Of a DNA stretch of 53,187 nucleotides, positions 42,638 through 51,484 are shown in pieces (position 1 is the first letter of the stretch; every line of letters begins with the position of its first letter). The DNA lies in assembly GCA_002010305.1 (NCBI GenBank), contig MTND01000025.1, forward strand, positions 1-53,187. Direction: 5' to 3'. The notes beneath the pieces are model-generated. The model was not told the DNA's origin and searched no databases. It was given only the letters and a program-made list of their open reading frames with translations. Position numbers and translations under genes: made by a program. Origin of the DNA: Archaeoglobi archaeon JdFR-42. GTDB taxonomy: Archaea; Halobacteriota; Archaeoglobi; Archaeoglobales; JdFR-42.

Positions 42638-44550
42638 TTATCCTTCAGAGGAATGCTCAGTTCTCTCAGATTATCCACATACTTTTCCAAACCCAACTCC
42701 TTTATTTTTGCAATGGTGGGAATTCCAGTTTTAAGATCCCACCCTCTTTCAGTATAATACTCATTTAGCATCGGTTCCAGTTCGAAAATGGATCCAGCAG
42801 AGTTGATAGCCTCTTCTGGCATGGGTTCTTCAAGAAATCGTTTTGGAAGGGTATCATCTTTTCTGCTTATTCCCTCTCTGACCAGAAATAGCCGTTCCAC
42901 GTTGATAATTCTCTCTCCAATTCTTCTGACTTCTCCCCCTTTCATTTCTATCCCGGTAGCAGCATGAATGACCTCCCCTGAGAGATCGAAAGGCAACACC
43001 TCCATATTTTCAGCTACATTTTTGCATACTTCGAGTGCATCAGTGATGGCACACCAGTCTTCAAAAAAGCTCACCAGCTTTCCCTTCCCTTTATATTCAA
43101 GTCTCAAGGCTGTCTCAGGAATACCAAAGAGCTCTCTCCCTCTTTCAGGATCATCGCTCAGCTCAAAGAAAGGCTCACTTCTGAGATGATCTCCACCTCT
43201 GCTGGCTACAACGTATCCAAGACCATAACCTTTCAACCCCCTTGGATCGGCCTGAATTATTTCAAGACCCTTAACATGCAAAGCGATCTCTTCTCCAAAT
43301 CCCAATTTTTCTGCAGCCTTCTTAACCCCATCAGCCAAAATATCACCAAAACCTTCTCGTCTCGCTATTTTCTCAATGAGGGTAAGAATGGTCTCTTCAT
43401 TTCCCCAGCTCATGTCCAGACCATCTGCCATATCTTTAGTCAGCCAACCTCTTTCATAGCATTCCATGGCCCATGAGATGCATTCTGCTGTTGTTAAGGC
43501 ATCAAGTCCGAGTTTATTGCACATATCGTTGGCCTTCAAAGCCACCTGAATGTCAGGATTACCAACCCTAGCGGAAAAAGCGCTTAACGGCTCGTATTCA
43601 GGCCCCTCTCCATACAGGCCCTTATATTTTCCTTTTCGTATTACCCAAAATCTGCTGCATGGGAGTATACACGAAAAACACCCCCTAGTTTTTACGTTAT
43701 ACTCCTCTGCTAGTCTCTCTCCACTTACCTCTTCTGCATATTCAAACACACCAGTGGTGAAGTGTCTAGTAGGTAAAAATCCTCCTAAGTTGAGGGGTAA
43801 TAGAATTCTTGTGGTACCCATTATTCTACGAGGCCAGTACTGAGGATGATTGTATATGTCTTCCTCTAACTTTTCCACAAGCTTTTCAAATTTATCTGGA
43901 TGGGCCACATCTATGGATTTCGATCCTCGGATGGCAATGGCCTTAACCCCCTTCTGGGCCATCACAGTCCCCATACCTGTTCTTGCTGCTGCTCGCATCA
44001 AATTGGCAAACACACCGGCATATCTTACACCATTTTCAGCAGCAGGCCCTGCTGCAACTACCTGAACGCTTTCATCTCCAATCTCCTCTTTTACTGCCTT
44101 TGTCGTCTCATACACGTCCAGTCCGGCCAGATGAGATGCGTCAATAAAGCTGACGTCATCATCGTCAATAAAAATATACAGTAACCTATCCGATGAACCC
44201 TCTAGAATAATTTGATCGTAACCGGCGTACTTCATTTCTGGAGCAAAATGCCCTCCAGCGTTGGAATCACCAAGGATCCAAGTCAATGGGGATTTTGCAC
44301 TGACGTTAAATCGAGAAGCTGTGGGAAACCCTGTTCCAACAAGGGGACCAGTGGCAAACATCAGCTTATTCTCTTTTCCGAGAGGATCTGTTTCAGGAGG
44401 GATTTCATCTAGAAGGCGCTTTGAGTTGAATCCTCTCCCTCCCAGATATCCTCTGATCAATTCTTTTTCCAGAGGGTGAATTACATGTTTCCTTTTCGTC
44501 AATTCCAGTCTCAACACTCTGCCTGCGTAACCAAAATATTTTGAGGCCAT
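42634..44550 (-). CDS. aor: Aldehyde:ferredoxin oxidoreductase (tungsten-type)
   Basis: The protein has about 638 residues from MASKYFGYAGRVLRLELTKR. The N-terminal AOR domain has LIRGYLGGRGFNSKRLLDEI and FNVSAKSPLTWILGDSNAGG. The [4Fe-4S] ligands are in CFSCILPCSRFW (about 290-300) and a late cysteine in ALEVCKN (about 507). The pterin contact regions GMGTVMAQKGVKAIAIRG and DPRGLKGYGLGYVVASRGGD are conserved. It oxidises an aldehyde to the acid and passes electrons to ferredoxin. The ATG overlaps the ferredoxin stop (TGATG). The substrate is inferred only from neighbours. Confidence 0.93.
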   Translation of the reverse strand: MASKYFGYAGRVLRLELTKRKHVIHPLEKELIRGYLGGRGFNSKRLLDEIPPETDPLGKENKLMFATGPLVGTGFPTASRFNVSAKSPLTWILGDSNAGGHFAPEMKYAGYDQIILEGSSDRLLYIFIDDDDVSFIDASHLAGLDVYETTKAVKEEIGDESVQVVAAGPAAENGVRYAGVFANLMRAAARTGMGTVMAQKGVKAIAIRGSKSIDVAHPDKFEKLVEKLEEDIYNHPQYWPRRIMGTTRILLPLNLGGFLPTRHFTTGVFEYAEEVSGERLAEEYNVKTRGCFSCILPCSRFWVIRKGKYKGLYGEGPEYEPLSAFSARVGNPDIQVALKANDMCNKLGLDALTTAECISWAMECYERGWLTKDMADGLDMSWGNEETILTLIEKIARREGFGDILADGVKKAAEKLGFGEEIALHVKGLEIIQADPRGLKGYGLGYVVASRGGDHLRSEPFFELSDDPERGRELFGIPETALRLEYKGKGKLVSFFEDWCAITDALEVCKNVAENMEVLPFDLSGEVIHAATGIEMKGGEVRRIGERIINVERLFLVREGISRKDDTLPKRFLEEPMPEEAINSAGSIFELEPMLNEYYTERGWDLKTGIPTIAKIKELGLEKYVDNLRELSIPLKDK

Positions 44551-45062
44551 CAAAAACCCTCCATCATGTTATCAGCACCCCATTCCGAAAGTAGCTGTTT
44601 ATACTGTTTGGAGGCATGCTGTACCCCCTTTTTTCGGGAAATGGTATTTAGATCAGTATACGAAAGAGCCTTTGTAGGACACTTCCTCACGCAAATAGGT
44701 TCCCCATCGCATAGATTGCAAACTAGGGGTATTTCATGGATTGGATCCCACGATATGGAACCGAAAGGACAGTCAGTAATGCACTGTCCACAGCCTACGC
44801 ATTTTTCTTCGATTACCATAACAGCTCCGAGATAGCTCCTTTCCAGTGCCTCCATTGGGCAGTTTTCTTCTGGTATGCATCTCCTGCACTGCCTGCAAAC
44901 AACAGGGATATCCATTCCGATTACATCGTCTTTAACGATCCTGATCCTTGCGAATCTGGGATTAAATTCTCTTGTGTGAGAAAAGGAACATACCAGTTCA
45001 CAGTATCTGCATCCACTGCAGGCCTCTTCGTTAGTTTGGATCCTTTTTCTCATTTTACTCAC
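44550..45062 (-). CDS. Four-cluster [4Fe-4S] ferredoxin-type protein
   Basis: The 170-residue protein has 16 cysteines in four quartets: C15, 18, 21, 25; C56, 59, 62, 68; C88, 91, 94, 98; C115, 118, 124, 128. This matches the electron-transfer subunit commonly paired with AOR-family enzymes (AorA/HycB-like). It probably accepts electrons from the adjacent AOR. GTG start at 45062; an in-frame ATG lies three codons later. It overlaps the AOR start by 1 base. Confidence 0.92.
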   Translation of the reverse strand: MSKMRKRIQTNEEACSGCRYCELVCSFSHTREFNPRFARIRIVKDDVIGMDIPVVCRQCRRCIPEENCPMEALERSYLGAVMVIEEKCVGCGQCITDCPFGSISWDPIHEIPLVCNLCDGEPICVRKCPTKALSYTDLNTISRKKGVQHASKQYKQLLSEWGADNMMEGF

Positions 45063-45092
45063 CCCTCAATTTGATTATGCAGACCATCCTTA

Positions 45093-46073
45093 TTACACGA
45101 TTTCTATTCTCTTCCCTAAGTTTTGAGAAAGAGAAAATCGATATATTTCTCCTGCCAGAGCTAGATCCTGGACTGCAAGGCCTGTGGAATCAAAAACTGT
45201 AATCTCTTTTTCATTTTCCCGTCCAGATTTATTCTTAGCAATTATCTCTCCAAGCTCCCCATGAATGTCATCCAGAGAAATTATGCCTTTTTTTAATGGA
45301 ACGTTAATCTCCCCTGAATGACTGGCCTGTTCAAGCTCGTCCACCACAATTTTAGCTCTTTTCAGAATCATAGGATCAAGCTCTTCTTTTCCTTCTGCAT
45401 CAGCTCCAATTGCGTTGATATGTATACCTTCCCGTATCCACTCGTTTTTTACTAAGGGTTTTCTGGATGGAGTGGCAGTGACAAGGATGTCAGTGTCACA
45501 GGTCTTTTCGATAGGAGATATTTCCACGGTAATATTTGGTGAAATTTTATTAATAAGGGTCTGGAGATCTTTAGCGTTATTCATATTTACGTCCCATAGC
45601 CTCACTGACTTTATATCCATCACTTCCTGTATGAAAAGAAACTGGGTTACTGCTTGTTTCCCACATCCTATGATTCCAAGAGTAGAAGAATCAGGATTGG
45701 CCAGATATTTTGAGGCAATCCCACCAGCAGCTCCGGTCCGATACTGGGTTATCAGGGTACCGTCCATAATAGCAAGAGGGTAGCCAGTGTTAGCATCTGA
45801 ATAAATTATCAAACCCATCACTGAAGGAAGTCTTGAGGTGACTGGGTTCTCAGGGTGGGAATTTACCCATTTTACACCCACATCATATCCAACCAATCCG
45901 GGCATTGCTCTGAAATCTCCTTTCTCTGTAATGATATATGACTTAGGTGGCATCTGTGCCTGTTTTTTAACGAGAGAAAGGAATGCTTCCTCCACAGACT
46001 CCAGTATAGCTTTTAGTCCCATTTTCTCGAGAATTAACCGAACATCATCTTTCGTCAGTATTACGGTCTCCAT
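45093..46073 (-). CDS. Ornithine cyclodeaminase/mu-crystallin family dehydrogenase
   Basis: The protein has 326 residues. The NAD-binding Rossmann motif is GIIGCGKQAVTQFLFI (about 135-150). The family block MPPKSYIITEKGDFRAMPGL precedes VGVKWVNSHPENP. The C-terminus ends FDSTGLAVQDLALAGEIYRF. Members include ornithine cyclodeaminase, archaeal alanine dehydrogenase, and SbnB-type enzymes of diaminopropionate synthesis. AGGAGGAG lies before the ATG. It overlaps the threonine-synthase-like gene by 13 bases. Amino-acid dehydrogenase is the favoured guess. Confidence 0.85.
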   Translation of the reverse strand: METVILTKDDVRLILEKMGLKAILESVEEAFLSLVKKQAQMPPKSYIITEKGDFRAMPGLVGYDVGVKWVNSHPENPVTSRLPSVMGLIIYSDANTGYPLAIMDGTLITQYRTGAAGGIASKYLANPDSSTLGIIGCGKQAVTQFLFIQEVMDIKSVRLWDVNMNNAKDLQTLINKISPNITVEISPIEKTCDTDILVTATPSRKPLVKNEWIREGIHINAIGADAEGKEELDPMILKRAKIVVDELEQASHSGEINVPLKKGIISLDDIHGELGEIIAKNKSGRENEKEITVFDSTGLAVQDLALAGEIYRFSLSQNLGKRIEIV

Positions 46074-47329
46074 CCCACTCCTCCTGTAGTTTTCTCTCCA
46101 TCTTTTATAAAAAACTGAGTAATTGTATTTGCATCTTTTTCTAGAAGTGGTGGTTTATCATGCATCAACTCATTATATGGATGTTTTAACCCTGAGCCGG
46201 TGAGAACACATACCACTCTGTCAGAAGAATCAATAGTATCATCTTCAACCAATTTTTTAAGTGCAGGAATAACACAAGCAGATGTGGGCTCCACTATCAT
46301 CCCCTCTTTTGAGAGCAATTCACCCATGCCTTTGATTATCTCCTGATCGGATACTGATATGGCCATTCCATCACTCTCTTTAAGGGCTATGAGTCCGTGA
46401 TCTCCACTGTAGGCTACGTTTATGCCGGAAGCTATTGTGTCTGGCTTTTCTATGGAAATAACACGATTCAGATTTTTATTGAAAGATTCAACAAGGGGAG
46501 ATGCCTTCTCGGCCTGTACAGCAATAAATTTTGGGACCCCATCTATCATCCCCATCTCAACCATTTCTGCATAACCTTTCCATTGACCAAAAAGGTTGTC
46601 TCCACCTCCCACTGGAATAATCACAAAATCAGGTGGAGAAAATTCCATCTGATACAGAATTTCGTATGAAATGATTTTGGGCCCATCTACCGAAATAGGA
46701 TTTATCAGAGCCCAGCAAAATGCAATATAGGCGGATAGATTTGATGAAATGGAACACAGCAGGTCTATGAGATCAGATGGGGATCCTTCAAAGAGATTGC
46801 TAACTCTTACAACTCTTGCTCCAAGGTGAGGAAGCAATTTCCATTTTTCTTCAGGAGCCTTTTCACTTACGAGGATGTATGTATTCATCCCACATCTGCA
46901 TCCATAACTTGCAGCAGATAGTCCAGCATTCCCGGTGGATGCCGTCAAAATGGATTTATACCCAAGGCCTTTGGCATGGGCGATCATTATGGCAAGACTC
47001 CTGTCTTTAAAAGAGCCAGTGGGATTCACTGTCTCATTTTTGAAATAAAGATGCTTTAACCCGAGCTCATCCCCTATTGACATTGATTTCAGTAATGGGG
47101 TATCCCCCTCTCTCTGTGAAACTGTTCCAATTCTAATGGGTAGAACAGGCTCAAATCTATCCATCCCTATTTCTGCTCTTTTCAGGACTTCTGGGGTTAG
47201 TATTTCTCGGGCTAGATCCAGATTGTAGGTTGAAGTTAGAATCTCTCCACACTTGGTACAGCTAATTAAATGAGTATTTTCATAGGTATTCTCACATCTG
47301 ATGCATCGAAGAACGTGTTCTCCTCCCAT
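46061..47329 (-). CDS. Threonine-synthase-like PLP enzyme (fold type II)
   Basis: The product has about 422 residues from ATG 47329. This start is chosen because GGAGGATGAG precedes it and the upstream neighbour ends 1 bp before it. An N-terminal zinc ribbon (CIRC and CTKC) is followed by the PLP domain, with the PLP lysine in NPTGSFKDRS, STGNAGLSAASYGCRCG, and IIPVGGGDNLFGQWKGYAEM. It resembles threonine synthase, but the same family includes cysteate synthase and ammonia-lyases. Threonine synthase would convert O-phosphohomoserine to threonine. The catabolic neighbours leave the true reaction open. Confidence 0.8.
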   Translation of the reverse strand: MGGEHVLRCIRCENTYENTHLISCTKCGEILTSTYNLDLAREILTPEVLKRAEIGMDRFEPVLPIRIGTVSQREGDTPLLKSMSIGDELGLKHLYFKNETVNPTGSFKDRSLAIMIAHAKGLGYKSILTASTGNAGLSAASYGCRCGMNTYILVSEKAPEEKWKLLPHLGARVVRVSNLFEGSPSDLIDLLCSISSNLSAYIAFCWALINPISVDGPKIISYEILYQMEFSPPDFVIIPVGGGDNLFGQWKGYAEMVEMGMIDGVPKFIAVQAEKASPLVESFNKNLNRVISIEKPDTIASGINVAYSGDHGLIALKESDGMAISVSDQEIIKGMGELLSKEGMIVEPTSACVIPALKKLVEDDTIDSSDRVVCVLTGSGLKHPYNELMHDKPPLLEKDANTITQFFIKDGEKTTGGVGWRP

Positions 47330-47330
47330 C

Positions 47331-48467
47331 TCATCCTCCAGAAATGATCTGAAATAGTCTCTCGATATCCTCTTCATTATTGAAGAAATGGGGAGCAATC
47401 CTTATACCACCAGCTCTGTAAGATGTGATTATGCCTTTTGCTATAAGAGTTTTGTAGGACTCATAGGCAGAGGGAACTCTGAGAATTACTATGGATCCCC
47501 GTTCATCCGGATTGAGGGGACTTCTTATTTCTATATTTGCTGTTTGGGCTTTTTCAATTATGTTTTGAGTTAAATCAATCGTTCTTTTCCGTATTTTATC
47601 TGGTTTTACTTCACGGATCAATTCAATTCCAGCTTTTGCTGCGTAAGCGTTTGGTACCGGAGGAGTGCCTAACTGAAATCTACTGGCAGTAGAAGAATAT
47701 ATGAACGTATCTGATTTAAATTCAAAAGGATTTTGAGAAGCAAGCCAGCCTGTACAAGAAGGTTTAAACTCTTCAATGAGGTCCTCTCTTACATACAGGA
47801 AAGCTATTCCTGGACCCCCCAGCAGCCATTTAACGGAACCAGAAATAAGAATATCAATTTGAACATCTCTTACATCAATGGGTATGGTACCGGCAGATTG
47901 GTAAGCATCAACAGCCAGAAGAACATCTCTCTCTCTGCATATATCTGACAGTGCATGTAAGTCCTGCATAAATCCACTGAAGCTGAAAACGTGGGAAGTA
48001 GACACCATCAGAGTATTCTTGTTTATGACCTTCTCAAATTCGTTTATAGGTATAGATATACCATCTTTGGATCGAATCAACCTAGTTCGTGCTCCATGTT
48101 TTTCATGGGCTTTCCACACATAATAGTTTGTGGGAAAATCCATATCTGTGACAAGTATTTCATTTTTATTTCTGTAGTCCAGTGCACTTGCTATAGAAGA
48201 AAGAGCTGTAGACGCACAGAAAGTTACAGCAATCTCTTTAGATTTTGCGTTAATCAGCCTGGCAAACTCCACTCTCACATCTTCAATAGATTTCATCCAG
48301 GTGTCCCATGGGGTCTCATCCCATGGTAGCTCTTCCATTTCCCAGATTTCAATATATCTTTTCAAAGCCTTTTTAACCCTTGTGGAGATGGGCCCAAGGG
48401 AACAGGAATTAAGATAAGTCTTGTGCTGGAGTATTGGAAACTCACTTCGCCATGCATCCCAGTCCAT
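47331..48467 (-). CDS. Class V PLP aminotransferase (cysteine desulfurase-like)
   Basis: The product has about 378 residues from MDWDAWRSEFPILQHKTYLN. An upstream ATG at 48521 lies within the promoter and is rejected. The Schiff-base lysine is in ISGSVKWLLGGPGIAFLYV. AVDAYQSAGTIPIDVRDVQI carries the PLP-binding Asp and Gln, and YSSTASRFQLGTPPVPNAYA is the later conserved region. Relatives include cysteine desulfurases, alanine-glyoxylate aminotransferase and kynureninase-like enzymes. It is the first gene of the AOR operon, with its own TATA box. Confidence 0.85.
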   Translation of the reverse strand: MDWDAWRSEFPILQHKTYLNSCSLGPISTRVKKALKRYIEIWEMEELPWDETPWDTWMKSIEDVRVEFARLINAKSKEIAVTFCASTALSSIASALDYRNKNEILVTDMDFPTNYYVWKAHEKHGARTRLIRSKDGISIPINEFEKVINKNTLMVSTSHVFSFSGFMQDLHALSDICRERDVLLAVDAYQSAGTIPIDVRDVQIDILISGSVKWLLGGPGIAFLYVREDLIEEFKPSCTGWLASQNPFEFKSDTFIYSSTASRFQLGTPPVPNAYAAKAGIELIREVKPDKIRKRTIDLTQNIIEKAQTANIEIRSPLNPDERGSIVILRVPSAYESYKTLIAKGIITSYRAGGIRIAPHFFNNEEDIERLFQIISGG

Positions 48468-48489
48468 GCCCAATAATATTGGTAATTTA

Positions 48490-48497
48490 GTATAAAT
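48490..48497 (-). promoter_or_regulatory. TATA box of the aminotransferase-AOR operon
   Basis: On the minus strand ATTTATAC lies 23-30 bp upstream of ATG 48467, in a run of A/T, and no Shine-Dalgarno is present. This supports the downstream start and a leaderless operon mRNA. Confidence 0.55.
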
Positions 48498-48547
48498 ATT
48501 TTTTGTTTGATTTATTAGCAAGATTTTATCATCAAATTAATTAAAAA

Positions 48548-49015
48548 TCAATCTTCTCCGACATATCTTACTGGATTGACATACATCTCTTTGACTTTGG
48601 ATAATACCACATGAGTTCGACATCGAATGACCCCATTGATTTCATGGATTTTTATTATTATATCGTTCAGCTCTTCTATACCACTGCATTTTACGATTAC
48701 CACATAATCATAGTCACCTGTTATGGAATACGCTACAGTTATGTTCTCTAGAGAGTTCAGGGCTTTTTCGAGTTCATCCCTATTCACCGCACTATCGTAT
48801 CTGATTTCTATTAAAGCAGAAATACTATATCCCAGAGCAGTCTCGTCTACAAGTATCGTGAACTGCTTGATAATTCCCTTCTTTACTAGCTTGTCAATTC
48901 TAAAACGTATGGTTGATTCAGGTATACCAATTTTTTTAGATAGGTCTCTGACAGATATGCGACTATTCTCACTCAACTCTTGGAGTATTGTCAGGTCGGT
49001 CTCATCAAGACGCAT
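48548..49015 (-). CDS. Lrp/AsnC-family transcriptional regulator
   Basis: The product has about 155 residues from MRLDETDLTILQELSENSRI. The N-terminal helix-turn-helix (SVRDLSKKIGIPESTIRFRI, DKLVKKGIIKQF) is followed by the RAM ligand-binding domain (ISALIEIRYDSAVNRDEL and TVAYSITGDYDYVVIVKCSG). ATG 49015 is chosen over upstream 49078 because of the TATA box at 49039-49046. It probably senses an amino acid and controls the permease and the adjacent catabolic operon. Confidence 0.92.
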   Translation of the reverse strand: MRLDETDLTILQELSENSRISVRDLSKKIGIPESTIRFRIDKLVKKGIIKQFTILVDETALGYSISALIEIRYDSAVNRDELEKALNSLENITVAYSITGDYDYVVIVKCSGIEELNDIIIKIHEINGVIRCRTHVVLSKVKEMYVNPVRYVGED

Positions 49016-49038
49016 ATGGAATATAATGTCCTTTATTC

Positions 49039-49046
49039 GTATAAAA
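49039..49046 (-). promoter_or_regulatory. TATA box of the Lrp-type regulator
   Basis: TTTTATAC on the minus strand lies 24-31 bp before the ATG at 49015. Confidence 0.5.
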
Positions 49047-49196
49047 ATGTTAACAGAGATTAAAGGTTCCATAGTCAAAATCCTTCATTCGATTAATGTT
49101 TTGTATAGGGCAACTTATATTTTCAAGCCTTGAAAAGCATCTTTAAAATAAGATTAAGTAATTTGCTTTGTTAACAAAAAAATGATAGTTTAATAA

Positions 49197-49227
49197 CGTA
49201 AACGGTAAAATTTAAATATTATTTACG
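49197..49227. promoter_or_regulatory. AT-rich dyad upstream of the permease, possible Lrp site
   Basis: CGTAAA and TTTACG are inverted ends of a 31-bp AT-rich stretch located about 45-75 bp before the permease ATG. Lrp-type proteins bind such A/T-rich dyads. The regulator gene is divergent to the permease. Confidence 0.35.
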
Positions 49228-49269
49228 CTGAATGCATATAATGATAAATCATAAAGGAGTTGAAACAGA

Positions 49270-50613
49270 ATGGCTCAGATGTTGGGATTAAAACGGGACC
49301 TCGGACCATTGCAAGTGTATGCGACAATCATCGGAACACTGATTGGTGCAGGGATTTTTGTAGTTACCGGGAAAATGGGGGAAATTGCAGGACCAGCCGT
49401 ACCGATTGTCTACATTCTCTTGGCTCCGGTTATTCTAACAACAGCTCTGGCTTATGCAATTTTCATGAGTACACCCTTAGGCAGGAGTCCCGGTGGAGCA
49501 TACATGCATATAAGCAGGACTTTTAGAAATCTGTATTTTGGATATATAATGATGTGGCTGAAGTGGATTGCTTTTATAGGTGCTGTGGGCGTTCTTTCAG
49601 TCTCTTTCGCCGAATATCTAAAGTTCTTTTTCCCCGGTCTTAACTCGGTGGTAGTTGCCTCGGTGATATTGATATTTTTCTACGTGATCAATCTGGTAGG
49701 TGTCAGGATATATGGGTGGGTTGAAACTGTGATGTTTCTGATATTGCTAGTGTCTATCCTGGTGCTTGTGGTTCCAGGTCTATTCACTGTCAATCTTGAA
49801 TACTACAAACCCCTGTTGCCATATGGCTGGGGTGGTGTTCTGAAAGCAATGGCACCGATATTCTTCGCTTACGCAGGATTTGAGGCAATAGCTCAACTCG
49901 GAGGGGAAACGAAAGACTCAGAAAAAACTTTGCCTAAGATATTTATACTGGGAGTCTCAGCAAGTGTCATCATATACTTTTTCATGTCCTTCGTTGCTTT
50001 CGGTAACGTACCATACCTGGAACTGGCAAAATCAGATATGGCAATGGCGGTGGTAGCTGGCAAATATTTACCCTTTGGAGCCGCAGGAATTGTTGCTATA
50101 GGTGCGTTAATGGCCTTTACATGTTCTATTAACAGTGGTCTTTTAGTCCCTCCCAGGATTCTGTATGCTTTTGCAAAAGATTACATAACACCCCACATAC
50201 TTGTGCAAGTCAATGAACGATTTAGAACCCCCCACATTAACCTTACAATAACCGCAGTAGTAGCCCTGATACTGATATGGACAAAATCTCTCTGGGTGAT
50301 GCTAGATATAGCCCTCCAGGCAATGTTTATACTGTATTTCTTCCACAGCCTAGCAATGGTAGCCCTGCCATTTGTAAATAAAGAACTATGGGAATCAGCT
50401 AGAGTTAAACTCCCTGTGCCACTAGTAGTAATCTTCGGCCTTATTTCTATGGCTTTCATGGCCTATTTCACTGCTGGAATGATTGCAGGAGTAATTGATC
50501 TCTTTGTAATCTGGATTATCGTGGGAACTGCCCTGTATGTATATTCAGTGTGGAAAGGAAAGCAGGAAGGGATAGACTACTCGAAGATAGTGACAACCTG
50601 GGAAACTGAATAA
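49270..50613 (+). CDS. APC-family amino-acid permease
   Basis: The 447-residue membrane protein has about 12 transmembrane helices. The conserved N-terminus is GLKRDLGPLQVYATIIGTLI, then GAGIFVVTGKMGEIAGPAVP, the substrate-binding GAGIF motif of helix 1. FFAYAGFEAIAQLGGETKDS and LPKIFILGVSASVIIYFFMS are typical. It imports or exchanges amino acids. AAAGGAGTTG lies 8-10 bases before the ATG. Location beside the Lrp gene suggests joint control. Confidence 0.93.
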   Translation: MAQMLGLKRDLGPLQVYATIIGTLIGAGIFVVTGKMGEIAGPAVPIVYILLAPVILTTALAYAIFMSTPLGRSPGGAYMHISRTFRNLYFGYIMMWLKWIAFIGAVGVLSVSFAEYLKFFFPGLNSVVVASVILIFFYVINLVGVRIYGWVETVMFLILLVSILVLVVPGLFTVNLEYYKPLLPYGWGGVLKAMAPIFFAYAGFEAIAQLGGETKDSEKTLPKIFILGVSASVIIYFFMSFVAFGNVPYLELAKSDMAMAVVAGKYLPFGAAGIVAIGALMAFTCSINSGLLVPPRILYAFAKDYITPHILVQVNERFRTPHINLTITAVVALILIWTKSLWVMLDIALQAMFILYFFHSLAMVALPFVNKELWESARVKLPVPLVVIFGLISMAFMAYFTAGMIAGVIDLFVIWIIVGTALYVYSVWKGKQEGIDYSKIVTTWETE

Positions 50614-50622
50614 ACAGTATAA

Positions 50623-50640
50623 TTTTTTATTTTTCTCTTT
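50623..50640 (+). terminator. T-rich terminator after the permease
   Basis: Runs of T6 and T5 follow the stop within 10-30 bases, typical of archaeal intrinsic termination. Confidence 0.4.
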
Positions 50641-50994
50641 ACCTTAAACTCGGGACAAGACTTTACTTTTTATGAAGACTGGTCATTTCTGGCAAATCCA
50701 GTAGTATATCATAAAATTGCATCCATTTCATTGTAAAATGGCTCTCACCTACAACTTACGTTACAGATATGGCTTTGTATTTCCGAACATTATGCTAGTT
50801 TATCGGAAAACTCCCCATCGTATACAGTTTAAATGCAGATTAAATTAGACATTTCTAGTTTAATTTCATATATGGCATAGATACTTCAGAAAAATTATAC
50901 ATAATTTAAGATTTGTATAAATATATAAATAGTAACAATCCAATATAGTTTTTTTGAAATACATAAGTTATATCTCTAATAGAGGTGAATGTAG
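50641..50994. other. Intergenic region, promoter of the epimerase gene
   Basis: No gene seen. It is very AT-rich, with a TATA-like AAATATATAAATAG about 70 bp before the ATG and GAGGTGAA just upstream of it. Confidence 0.4.
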
Positions 50995-51402
50995 ATGGAA
51001 GAAATAGGTGAAATAGACCATATAGCAATAGCAGTAAAGGATATAGATGCAGCGCTGAATTTTTTCGTAGAGATATTTAATGCGAGACAGGTTACTGATA
51101 AAATAGAATTAAAAGAGGAGCATATAAACTTCCAGTTTCTGGAAGTGGGGGGGTTAAAAATTGAGTTACTGGAACCCACAAGCGCTTCAGGTTCTGTAAG
51201 CGCATTTCTAGATACCAGAGGGGAGGGTTTTCATCATCTCTGTTTCAGAGTAAAAGACATTGGAAAAGCCATCGAAAAAATCAAGTCAATGGGCCTTAAA
51301 ATAGTTGGAGAAAACCTCGAACCTGAAGATTACAGTAACAGATATGCTTTCATTCATCCAAAAAATTGCTTTGGAGTGCTTATTGAACTGGAAGAAAAAT
51401 AG
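50995..51402 (+). CDS. mce: Methylmalonyl-CoA epimerase (VOC fold)
   Basis: The protein has 135 residues. The paired beta-alpha-beta-beta-beta modules carry metal ligands in IDHIAIAV (His), FHHLCFRV (His) and VLIELEEK (Glu). GDHIAIAV-, LLEPTSASG- and GEGFHHLCFRVKDIGKAI-type segments match methylmalonyl-CoA/ethylmalonyl-CoA epimerase. It converts (2S)- and (2R)-methylmalonyl-CoA, linking propionyl-CoA with succinyl-CoA. The mutase and carboxylase genes are not in this window. Confidence 0.9.
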   Translation: MEEIGEIDHIAIAVKDIDAALNFFVEIFNARQVTDKIELKEEHINFQFLEVGGLKIELLEPTSASGSVSAFLDTRGEGFHHLCFRVKDIGKAIEKIKSMGLKIVGENLEPEDYSNRYAFIHPKNCFGVLIELEEK

Positions 51403-51484
51403 AAAAGATCATTTAGCTCATGACTATCGTGTGTTACAGATGTTATGGATATAGGGGATATATAAAGTAGTCTGAAAACTTTTT

